A stretch of DNA of 64,000 bases, from the NCBI GenBank assembly GCA_002633005.1, contig NMRA01000068.1, forward strand, positions 633,505 through 697,504, given 5' to 3'. The position numbers were made by a program, and so were the translations under genes. The stretch comes from Phoronis australis (taxonomy: Eukaryota; Phoronida; Phoronidae). Shown one piece after another: positions 13,601 through 25,600 of this stretch. Within the stretch, counting starts at the first letter, position 1. The number at the start of each line of letters is the position of its first letter. The notes beneath the pieces were generated by a model, which saw only the letters and a list, made by a program, of their open reading frames with translations, did not search any database and was not told the origin of the DNA.

Positions 13601-16600
13601 CATAGTTCGGACAAGCGGGAACGATGCACCGCAATATAGCGGCATTCACAGGTTAACACAACACCTTTCGGTAAGGTGAGGTCGACCGTATAAGAGGTGA
13701 TGAGGATAGAGACCGATTAAGACGGTAAAAAAGACTAAATCGGTTGGCATTCTCCTTTAACTTTTCAGGCTTCACAACTAACTGATAATATAATCTTATG
13801 CTTGCTTGTCTGACAAAGTGAAGTTGTAGGTAAGACATTAATGAAAAAATAAATATTTTCTTGGCAGTGTTTTTCAAAGGAAGTGGTTGATAAATTAAGT
13901 AGTATTTTTTTATTTTATTTAATTGATTTGATTTGATTTCATCAGCATTAACTATATAAAATGATAGTTGGGGGTGGATGACTCTGAGGATATCTATATT
14001 AGACATGAACAACAGTTTACTATTGACCTGCTTGTAATTTTCAGAGGTTACCAAGATCCTTCTTTCTGCTGCTCAGGCAAGCCACGAACTTGTGCCACCA
14101 GATGTAAGTTGCTATAAATTGGTCGTGTGTGGGCTTGGATTGCTTGAAGTCCACATGAACATTTTTCACGCTTCAAAACAATCTGGCAACCAGTCCGTTG
14201 CTTAATAGTCTCCGTCTTCAAAACTGGTTCAAGATGCGACAGTGTTGACTAGCTTGATGTGGAAGTCGACATAGAGTATCTTTTTCCAGCCATATACGCA
14301 AGAAGGGTTGCTGGTAAATAACCCCAGGCATAAGTGGGAGTGTGGAATAATTTTTTCAACATTCATCTTATGTTGATTCACAGAACATTACAGTATTCAC
14401 CCTAATAAGCACCCATGCCCCTATAAGCACTCCCACATGTTTTCAGACTTCACTGAAATAAGCTCCCAGCCCACGACGGCAGTACTATACATTTTCAAAA
14501 TTTACATGGTTTCTGATGGAAGTTTTGGCAATTGGTCTATATTCAGAGAAGTTTCTGAATTTTTGCTGCTAAGTTGCGAATATCAAACTGTCTGAATGCT
14601 TTTCTGGCCTTAGTTTTGGTAAGGTTACCTATTGTGGACTCAATCTTGATAAGTTCAGTTGGAGATTTAGTTTCGATTAGTATTGTGATTGTAGTGGATT
14701 TTGTGTTTGCGTTTGAACTTAATTAAGGATAATCTAGAATTATATAGTCCCATTTATATGTGTCAAATATACACCCATACGTAAATATGACATAAAAAAT
14801 TTAATTATCTGTACGTAAATATGATATAAAGATAATAATACACATTGTACCAGACATGTGCAGGCCTCTCATGTGGGTCCATTGCACCGATCACCTAGAA
14901 CCATTTTTGTGCTTTATAGTTAAACCGAGCTGAGGAGCTAGAGACCTGATTTAAGGTCCTTGCAGTGTGCCCCAGTGGACCTTGAACCTACGACCTTGAG
15001 TAAGGGGAGCAGCCACCTATCCCACTAGGCCACATTGCCACCTCTTATATGTTAATATACACCATACGTAAATATACCCCGTAGTGTAAATGCACTTTTA
15101 TATGCCAATAAAGAAAAATGATATGCACTTGGCAAAGACCATGGAACCTTTTATTTCCAAGAGTGGGGGCAACTTTGCAACATGAGTAGTCTGCTGCTAG
15201 CAAGAACAAAACTCCACTATTGTCTTGAGGCTGAATTGATGGTGGGATTATCTCACAAACGACAAAGAAAGACCGAGGTATTGGTAGCAGAAAACTCTAA
15301 ATTAAAGAAGACTTGAAAGTCTTAGGACTTAAATTTTATTTTTGAATGAGACCTCAACACCGTCAAGTACCAAGAGTCCCAAATACTGAAAAACAAATCA
15401 AATTGTAATATGCAGGGATGTCATCACACAATTTTGTTGGTCTCGTCATTGAACTGGTTGTTGAGAAGTCGGCCACTGGCTGGGGGTATACCAAAGATGA
15501 TTGAGATTGTTGAAAAACCACTCGCAATATCGTTTGCGTCATATGGTACACCGCTGTCTTTCTTCCATCTCAAGATTCAGTTTTCAAGTTCAACTTTACA
15601 CGTATCAGACTCCATCATTTTTCTGTCAATGAAAGAAGAGAAGATTCAAACTGAGTGTTGCTATTTCTCAGTTGAGACTTGACGGCACTGAGGGCTAATT
15701 CTAATTTACTTCGCTTGCCAGTACCTTTTCTGCAGAATTCTGCTTTACCCTATAAGTTTTTTACTTACTTACTGGTGGAAACCTCAATCATCTAATCGCT
15801 GTGGTTGCTTTGTGTTGCGACATCAACCGCAGTATCCTCATTTTTTGACAAAGCAATTTCATGCCTGTCATTTTTCTCTTCAATCAGTGGTTCTATACCT
15901 TTGATAACTAGAAAAATAAGTAGATAAACATTTCAGCAATGAAAAATAACTGAGTTATTACAGCATTATGTTACTTTAAAGGTAGTTATGTAATATGTAG
16001 ATTTGGACTGGCATCAATTCTAATAAACAATAAACCTTGCGCATAATGGAAACTGCCGACGTATTCCAAATATTAACTATTTACCTTCATCTTAGCTTTC
16101 ACCATCATCCTCGTCATTTCCTTTAAACTTTTTTGTGCTTCCACTGCACGTCATCATGCCTTCCACCACCTTCAGTGGTGATGATACTGGGCATTGTTTA
16201 AGAATATGCAGAGGCTGTTTTTGAGCCTTTTTACTGTCTCTCTAGTACTGTTGTATTCTGACGTTGCATTGTTGCCCATTTTCTTTTCGCAGCCCTAGGG
16301 ATCTTTTCCTTTTGGGAGCCTACTGTAGATGGCAATTTTGGTACGTTTTGGGTCATCTAGCATGTCTTCAACATCCTGTTCTTACTGTAGGGGCAACAGA
16401 CACCTCGTTTCCTCCTCAGTCCACGCTTGGCCTCGCTTCTTTTTGGCTGCCATTTCTGCTCTGAAGCGTGGCTTACAAGGTTGAAATTATTGCAATGACC
16501 TTTTAGGTAGAATGATATAACCTTTACACTGATTTTTTTGTTCAAGAAAATTGCATGGCATCCATATTTGCAAGGTGTATATTTGCAGGGTGTATATTTG

Positions 16601-19600
16601 CACATAGGTAAATTTACATTTACACGACCTGTGGAGGTGGTGTGTATATACACCCAAATGTAGCTTTACACTTCAATGTACTTGCGATGATATGGCAAAA
16701 TACTCACTGTACGTAAAGATACACTTGGGTGTAAATGCCATCCTGTATATGCTTATAATTTCATGTTCTTTGATAATTCAGTAATCATGTACAAACTGAG
16801 GTGACCATGTTGAGTAATGACGTTTTACCATTGTCCTTTCTGTATCATGTCTCATTTGCCTACTTTAAATTTCAGATAATTGAACAGCTGTTGAAAGCAA
16901 TAGCAAATAACTTCATCACAGAAAGGAATTCCAGTGAGGTGATGGCTGTGGGGTAAGGTTCTTGCTGTGAGAGAAAGTCAGAAACAGACTAGTACAGTGT
17001 AGTTGTGACTAGACGGGTCCATTCTCAGTTACAGAATGAATTATCCAACTTAGTATCTGCCTGTTACTTTCTCTTTATCTGTCACTAGGGAAGACTGCTC
17101 TGACGAGGAATCCAGCTTTCATCCAGCCATCATGACTGGGGAGTTTGGGTCATTTTGTCTGAATACTGTAACTAAGCAACATATGCTGACCTTCCCAACA
17201 AGGGCACAGTTTGGTTTACTTGTCACGTAGCGCGAGGCTCGTGGTCTAAAAATTGGACTGTCGGATATTATTGATAAATTGAAGACGTTACTGTAGAATT
17301 TTAGCTTCGTAGGTTAGGCATTTTTCGCATGTATACACGTTCATGGGCTGGGTGCTTATTTTAGCAAAATCTGAAGACACATGGGGGGCGCTTATAGGGG
17401 CATGGGCGCTTATTAGGGCAAATATGGTACTTGTTTTTGTTGTTGAAAACATAAATTTTGGAGACAGCTAGTATGACCAATTGCGGTCTATTGATCCAGC
17501 AGCGAATTCAGGTGTCGTTGAGTTCACAAAATATGTCATTTAGATTTTTGTTAGGATACCAATGACATGTATGAAAAATGAAGTTGTTTTGAATTTTGAC
17601 ATATTGACTGACTTTTGAAAATATATTGGTTTTTATATACCGGTAGACTGCTTATTAACTTGGGTGTTTTTAAAGAAAATAAAATGATGTTGCCATAGTA
17701 ACGTTCTACACGAATGCAGTGTCTGTACTAACTTCTTGTGAGTTGATAACTTCGTAACCTTTTTTATCTGATCATTTATCAGTGATAAGAAATCGACATA
17801 ATTATCGAAATTGGTCCTAATTTTTGCATGATGAATAACATCGATTGTTTAATTAAATTTTTTTCACCATACATTTGAATTTAGATGATAGATGTGATTG
17901 ATATAAACACATCAATTTAAAGATCTTATTGTGATGAATTGTGGTCAAACAAAATTGCCTGTGTATTGGTTTCAACTTCATAATTTACAAAGTTTGCAGT
18001 ATTTTGAAAATTTCTGGGTAACACGTCATGGATCTTGGTTATTAGAATACCTCAGAAATGTTGTTTCAGTTGGGCTCTTAAATCAAGAAAGTTTGTGTAC
18101 TTTTTACATTAATTTTATTCCATAAAAGTTTTACAATGTCTCATTGTGGTTTCATGGTGATCTTTCAATTTCAGTTACAGTTAACTGTAATTCTTAAAAC
18201 AGCATCTCTAAAGTCCTTAACATTTACATAAAATCATAAAATTTCACACAACTGTTGAAACATGTAGGCTCAATCAAAGCAGCATCAGGAAGTGGAGGAT
18301 GTCAGTGGTGTGATGAACAAGAATCTATAACCTCTTGGTACTAATGGCTCGGTATTCCTTTTTCTAGCTTGAATGCTGTTAAAGAGATTTGTGCCCGATG
18401 TCCCTTGGCCATGTCTGAGGACCTTCTTCATGACTTATCTGAGTACAAGAACAGTCGAATCAAAAGTGTGTCCATGGCTGGCCGGTCATTGGTTCAACTC
18501 TTCAGGAGTGTAAATCCAACACTGCTCCACAAAAAGGACAGGGTGGGCAGATTTCATATTAATAGCAAGAATATCAGACACGATGTTAATGCGATTTTTT
18601 GACAGCAATATTATCTTTAAATTTGTGTTTACTTAATACTTATGAAATTAGAAATTACAATGTAATAATTACAAGACTATCAGTAAGAATATGAAGAAGC
18701 AATGGTAGTTTAATGCTACTTGTGGGAAGTTCTGAAATAAATGTAGTGATGGCTTTTCAAACATGATGTACAGGAATGCGTACAGGTGACACCAGTGCAT
18801 TATTAAAATTTGTCTAGAGTCATAGTAATTTTCACAGTATTGATTATTCCGACAAACGCAGTTAGACGACACAAGTCCTACAACCGCAAAGTCAATATGA
18901 TGGATACGCTTTGCAACATACTACAGCAAAAGACTGGTTACGATGTGTTTTGATCATTTGTTGCCATATAGAGCTACAGTATTAAAATGGGTGAAGGTTT
19001 TGTGGAGAAGAGACAAGTTTCAACTTTGAAATAGAAAATACTGTTTATTCATTATTGTTGCATTTTGACAGGGCAAGCCAACAATGGCTATGGAAGAGAT
19101 AGACGCACTGAGTTATGGTAGTTTAAATGCCAAGGACTATATCCCTGGAGCAGAATATCTGACTCACAGTGCAGCGGAGGCAGACAAAACTAAGAGCGAA
19201 GGTGAGTCGATTGTTACAGTGGAGGTCTGCAATATATGTTAGGCGGTCTGAAATAAGTCATTTATTCTGGTACAAAATAATTGCATCTTATTCTTGACTT
19301 GCTTTATCAGACTATTCAGTCAACCATGTTTTGAACATATGAACCTGTGTGTACTTACAAAAATACCATTTTTTATACGCCTACATATTTATTTGTGGAC
19401 GCATTATGCCGTCATCTATGTCCGTCTGTCCGACGTCCGTCTGGCATTCGTCAGGCGTCCATCCGGCGTCTGTTCAGCGTCCGCTGCTCCATCTCCAAAA
19501 CCGATTGACGTATGTTCATGAAATTTTGCACTTGTGTTCCTTTTCTGGATGGGACGGCATGAGCGAATTTTCGGACAGATCCGACTGCCGGTGTGCCCCC

Positions 19601-22600
19601 TAGTGGCAATTTTAGTTTTTTACGTTTTCCTCAGTCTGTATCTTCAAAGGTCCTCAACATATTTTTACAAAATTTGGCATATTGGCATCTATTAGTCAGA
19701 CGACGATATCGTCCCGTTTTTGGATGGATTCGACGTAGTTTGCACCACCTAGTGGCCATTTTTACTGTTTTTGCATCTGTTTTTTAGCATCCACCCTCTA
19801 TCAACCAAACCGCTGGAAGCATTATTGTGAAAATTGGCGTGTATGTTCTTACTATGAAGAGAACAGTTGATGATGACTTTCCGACGAGTTCGACTACTGT
19901 GGCACCTCTTAGTGGCAATTTCTGTATCTTCAAAGGGCCTCAATGTATTGTCATAAAATTTGGTGTATAGGCTTTTGTTGGTGAGGTGACGCTATCTTCC
20001 CGTTCTCAGATGGATTCGACCTAGTTTGCGCCACCTGGTGGCCATTTTTACTGTTTTTTAGTCTGTTTTTTGGCGTCCACCCTCAGTCAACCAAACCGCT
20101 TTCAGGATAATTTTGAAAATTGGCGTGTATGTTTTCACTATGAAGTGGTCGGGTGACGATGATTTTCTGATGACTTCGACTACTGTGGCGCCTCCTAGTG
20201 GCAGTTTCATTTTTTTGCACCCATGGCTGTATCTCCAAAATCGTTTGTACGATCTTTACTCAATTTAAGAAATGTGTTTATATGTTGACAATGGATGATG
20301 ATTTTCGGATGGATTTGACTACTGGTGTGCCCCATGGTGGCAATTTTAGTTTTACGTTTACCTCTTCAAAGGTCCTCAACGAATTTTTATAAAATTTTAA
20401 ATACGGGCATCTGTATCTCCTAAACTCACTGCAGGATCTTTATTAAATTTAGTTTGTAAGTGTATTGATATGAAGCTAACAATAGACAATGACAACTTTC
20501 AGGCGGATCCAACGAACGGTGTGCCCCCTAGTGGCAATTTCATTTTATTCTGTTTTCCTTTGTTTCTCTGAAGTTCCATGATGGATTTCTATGAAATTTG
20601 GTGTATAGCTTTTTATTTAAGAAGCAATGATATGTTCCCGTTTTCGGATGGATTGTATGTTTTTGCGCCATCTAGTGGCCATATTTATGACACAAATAAA
20701 CAACCCTAAAAGCACACCATTTGCGATGCATTCTTGGGCGCATTTCAACACTTCGCGTTGCTCTTGTTTTTATTTGAGCAGTCACCAGGTGCACTCTATG
20801 AATTGAATGAAACCTGGTGCTATGTCTGTGCTTGTAATCAGAACTGAGAAGTAGTGTACCTGAGTGTCTTTAATTCTTGTTCTCAGTCTCCTTTTGCTGA
20901 AGTCAGAAACGGAAAACCTCAGTCCGCTTTTATTATGTACCCACATATTTTTTGTGGGTGCATTATGCTGTCATACTTGTCCGTCCACCTGGTCCATCCG
21001 TCCGGTCTGTCCATCCATCCGTTTGGCGTCTGCTGCTGTATCTCCGAAACCCTTGGTTGTACTTTCATGAAATTTTGCAAATATGTTCGGCGTGCCCCCT
21101 ACTGGCAATTTTGTTCTTTTACATTTTCCTCTGTATGTTTGGAATTCATGAACACATTTTCACAAAGTTTGGCAAATATGTATCTACTAGTGAGATAACA
21201 CTTGCCTTACTGTTTTTTTAATGGATTTGAATATCGAGATAGCCAATAGACCAATTTTATCGAAACTTGTCTCAGGGGTATGTGACTGCAATGCATTGGT
21301 ACCAAACGATGCGTGAATGAATTCAACTCCTGCCTGCAGTACCCTCTATTGGCCATGTTTCCTTTCATTTGATTGTTGTTGAAATGACTCCTCAGGTGTT
21401 AATGAAACTTGACGTAGGCGTATGGTAAGAATGTGCACCTCACCAGTTGATTTTCGTATGGATTTAGCTACCATAACAGCCTCCAATGGCCATTTTACTT
21501 TTTGCATAGTGATAAACTGATGGTCAAGTTATCAGACCTCAAATAAAACTCAGACAACACCAATTCGGACATGAAATATCTTCAGTTAGACTTCTTAAAA
21601 CTCAATTTTAATTTTCAATATATAAACATATTTACAACAGTGGACTCAACCAGACGATTTAATGCTCATGGTCAACACCTAACCAGCAGTGTGGCCCAGT
21701 AATAATTGGTTTTGAAGTTTCCAATACTGTGGGATGACTGAGTGGGTTGAATGATAGCCTGGTGCTTTAGAAATTGTGTAGCATTAGTGGTATTTTTATA
21801 GAGTGCACTGAAATAGTGAGATAACAAATACCCCACCTGCAACCTGAGCAGATTGGTATCTGTTAAGGTCCACCTTCAAAAAGACATGAGCTGTTTTTGC
21901 ACGGGGAACAGGTGTTATGGTGCCGTAAATACCAATTATGAGGCTGTGAAATATTTCCGTGTCTTTGGCTGGCATTATTCTTTTTCAAAATAAATTATTC
22001 TCACCCATTGTTTGTATAAAATTGAAACAAATTGTCAAAGTCTGTCTCAGTTGATACAATTTGTAATGCCTTAAGTGTGTTCATGAATTCAGATGTTTTG
22101 AGAAGTCAGTGAATAAATCATACTGCGTTATCAGCATCAGATACAATTGTGTGCATTTTTAAGGCTTTTACATTTGAATTTTGATGATTCATTGAATCAG
22201 ATGTAAAACCTGTGACGTCATTGGTTAATTTCAGCACCTCCGTCTGCAGTCAGGTAAAAGAACTGAACTTGCTGTTATCAACTAGAACTACTCGATCTAA
22301 AGTGATACAAAATACGTTGTTTTTGGTGGCATTCTCCTTTACGTGCTTACAAATTATGATAAGGTCACAAAATGGTGGACAAATGATTTTTTTCATAAAA
22401 GATGTGTAGCATCAAATTAATGTTGTACCATGTTGATCGTGATCAATAATTCTTTGGAATTTGGATACATATGAAAGGCACCATTGGGTACTTCAGGTGT
22501 GGTTTTGGCTTCTGCAATACAATCTGGTGGGTATCCATCACATGTGAAATGATGTTATTTTCAGATGGTTGGGAGTCTTGCGATGAGGAAGAAGGTGATG

Positions 22601-25600
22601 ACTCTGATGGTGAATGGATTGATGTTCATCACTCTTCTGATGAGGAACCTAACTGTGACCAGGTAATTAAAGGCATAGTATTTTTATTATCCTCTATTTT
22701 TAAATGTTTAAAGTTGCCAGTTTGTGGTTTTAATAATTAGTTAATTAGTTGGTGTCGGTTGATTGACTGAAAAACACAAAAAATGCCGTACAATGCAGGC
22801 CCATAGCCAGGGGGGTGTTCGAAGGGTTTGATTGAACCCCCCTGCGGAAAAGGTCCAGGCCCAGCCTATCCGTTAAAGATGGGATATAGAAGTGATGGAC
22901 TACAACAACAACAACAACAACAAAATTGTTGCAGCTACTGGTACTAATAACTACAATGATTATTAAGTTAGAAGTAATTTTGGATTTGCTTCTGATTCAA
23001 AGCACTTCGTGTAATCATCAGGTCCTACACGGCCCCAGGGCCAAACTTCGCTCGAATGTTGTTTGTGTAGATAACACTGAGGATCGTGCAGTCGATTAAA
23101 GGAGGCATTCATTGGAATTGAACATGCATGGTTGCTACACCAATATCGTCGTTATTATCGTTGACCAAATGGGTGAACGTTACGTCGTTGAATTAAGTGC
23201 ATTTTAATTCTTGTTAGAGTCGTAAAGTATTGCGGCGCAAAGTAATTACTTACAGAGTAAAGTAATTGTTTAGGGGGTAAAACAATTATTTATGACAAAG
23301 TAATTATTACATTACAGCGCACAAAATTACTTTGTACCGCAAATAATTACTTTACGCCCTACAAAGTTACTTTATGCTCTAAATAATTACTTTTAAATTA
23401 TGCTGTAAAAAGTTACTTTATGTCACAAATAATTACTTTACACCGCAAATAATTACTTTACACCACAAATAATTTCTTTACGCCGTATAATGTTACTTTA
23501 TGTTGCAAGTAATTACTTTACGCACGTAATTTAACTGTGCAACGTTCACCCATTTGGCCTACGATACACCATAGAGTAACAGGGGAGTCTAGAAGTAAAT
23601 TTCTATATCTAACTAAGCTATAAAGCAGTGAAGGAGCTCCCAAAAAGTAGTGTGGTGTGAATGCCTTAAAATCGACCAAGAAACAAAACGGCTGAAAATG
23701 TGTTTGTTATCTGCTATTTGGTAAGGTGCAGGCATTTCCAATTTCGAATTGATTGTTGTTCACCCAATGTTCACTTGTGGATTGGTGGATTGACATGCCT
23801 ACGCGTGTACACGTGTACGCGTTTCCATTCTTTTAAATTCAGTACACACCAATGGTAAGTTCGCCCTAGGCAATCCTCGGGCATTGCTCAAACAAAAACC
23901 AGACATTTAACTACTGTCTGTTCTTGCACTGAGGAAACTAGCATGTTCACAGTAATTAATATGGAAAAGTTGGTCTAGACCTAATGAAAGCTTTGGTTAA
24001 TGAAGAAAGTATTCTCTTGTCGATCAGTATCAATGGTACACAGGCTCGTAGACTCTATACATGCTACAAATTTGATGGAAAAGATTTCCAAAGTTACATG
24101 TCACTATTCCGAAGGTTCATTCTTCTGAAAGCTCGCAACCCCGAAGGTTCGTTATCTCTAAAGTTTACTACTTTGAATGTCCACAATTCCGAAACCAGAA
24201 CTTTGATTATTCAGACCCTCCTTCCCTCTAATTAAACTGCGTCAAAGGCCTTACTGAAAACTATACAGTGTCGACCTTTGCAAAATATCAATGGTCCACC
24301 CTTCCAGAAATTTGAACCACTCCCTGCACAATACTGGCTACGGGCCTGCAATGTGACATTTTTTAAGTTGACAAAACTGTCATGTTTAGATGAAGAAAAA
24401 TAGAGCCCTTGCAATCAAAATCTAATCCTTGTGTTATCTATATTAATTATGCTATGTTATGTATATTAATTTTACACAATGTACTGACTGGTTAGGAGGT
24501 TTGCTACCTAATGGTATAGGCAACAGTGGTGATGGGTAAAATTGAAACTCTGGCCATTCTTCTGTTAGACCGGGCAGCAGCTGGACCCTGAGGAGAGGAA
24601 ACGACAAGCACAACTGGTATCAGCAGGCCGTATCCTGACGCAGGAGGACTTCAGACAAATCAGGATTCAACAGCTGGCCAAAGAGATGGGTAGTGACAAG
24701 AAGAGCAGGAAGAGAAAGAAGGAGGTGACTGTGGAAGAGGAAGCAGAAGCTAGGTGAGTCTGGATATGGCTAGAGTCAGGAGTATTTTTGCACATCGTTG
24801 GCATCATGTTCATTATCAGCCGTCAGTCTTCGACCAAGGTCTTCGCTTAACACGCACACACAAGGGTGAGGGGTGTGACTTTTCCTTTATTTTGGGGGAA
24901 TAGCTTTTCCGGATTATATCTAGAGAATGGATAGACAGATTTCAATGATACTTGACACAAGGTGTGTGATATCAATGCGTTGGATTAAATTTTCAGGTGG
25001 ATTCCACCACTTCTGCACCTCCTAGTGGCCATTTTGTTCTCAGCGTGGCTCCTTTTAAGTTTTGTTTTGGGGAGAGGAGCGTTTCTGGGTGATATCTAAA
25101 GAATTGTTGGTCAGATTACATTGAAACTTGACACAGAGGTATATTATAGGATTATGCCAGCACTGTTTGTTTTTTGGCTGTATTCGACTACTGTAATGCC
25201 TCGTAGTGGCCAAGTTGTGTGAGAGCATTTCTGGATGATATCTAGAGAACGGAGTCGCAGATTTCTTGAAACCTGACACAAAGGTGTGTGGTATCAGTGC
25301 GCTGGCACCGTTAAATTTTCGGGCAGACTCAACTACCATAGCACCTTCTAGTGGCTATTTGTTATTGAGGGCTTTTTAAGTGCTGCTTGGGAGAAGAGCA
25401 TTTCCGAATGATATATAGAGATCTGGTGGTTAGATTTCATTGAAAATTGTTACAAAGGTATAGATGAAATTGTGCCGGAATCATTTGATTTGCAGCCGGA
25501 TTCAGCTACTGTATTGCTTCCCTGTAGCCATTTTTGTGAGTGCGTGGCAAAAATTGAACTACTAATTAAGAAAATGCTAAATGAGGAAATAAAAGGTAAC

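Larger units (their letters stand above)
12062..13761. mobile_element. TTAA-bounded DNA element with terminal inverted repeats and a THAP ORF
   Basis: Left end AGGAGAATGCCACC and right end GGTTGGCATTCTCCT are inverted repeats. Each is flanked by TTAA, so the target site is either TTAA or part of a longer repeat. A second copy of the left ~140 bp lies inverted near 22200-22345. The element contains the THAP ORF and an 84-bp tandem duplication. TTAA targets are typical of piggyBac, THAP domains of P elements; class is unresolved. No further transposase coding is seen. Confidence 0.6.

Noticed and set aside
13653-14054. 133-codon minus-strand ORF overlapping the end of the TTAA element and SDAD1 exon d
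   Set aside because: It crosses the element boundary and runs antisense over a coding exon; AT-rich and without motifs.
23220-23530. CRISPR-like array (regular aataattactttac repeats)
   Set aside because: This is animal DNA, the units are contiguous and degenerate with no unique spacers, and the array lies between transposon inverted repeats.
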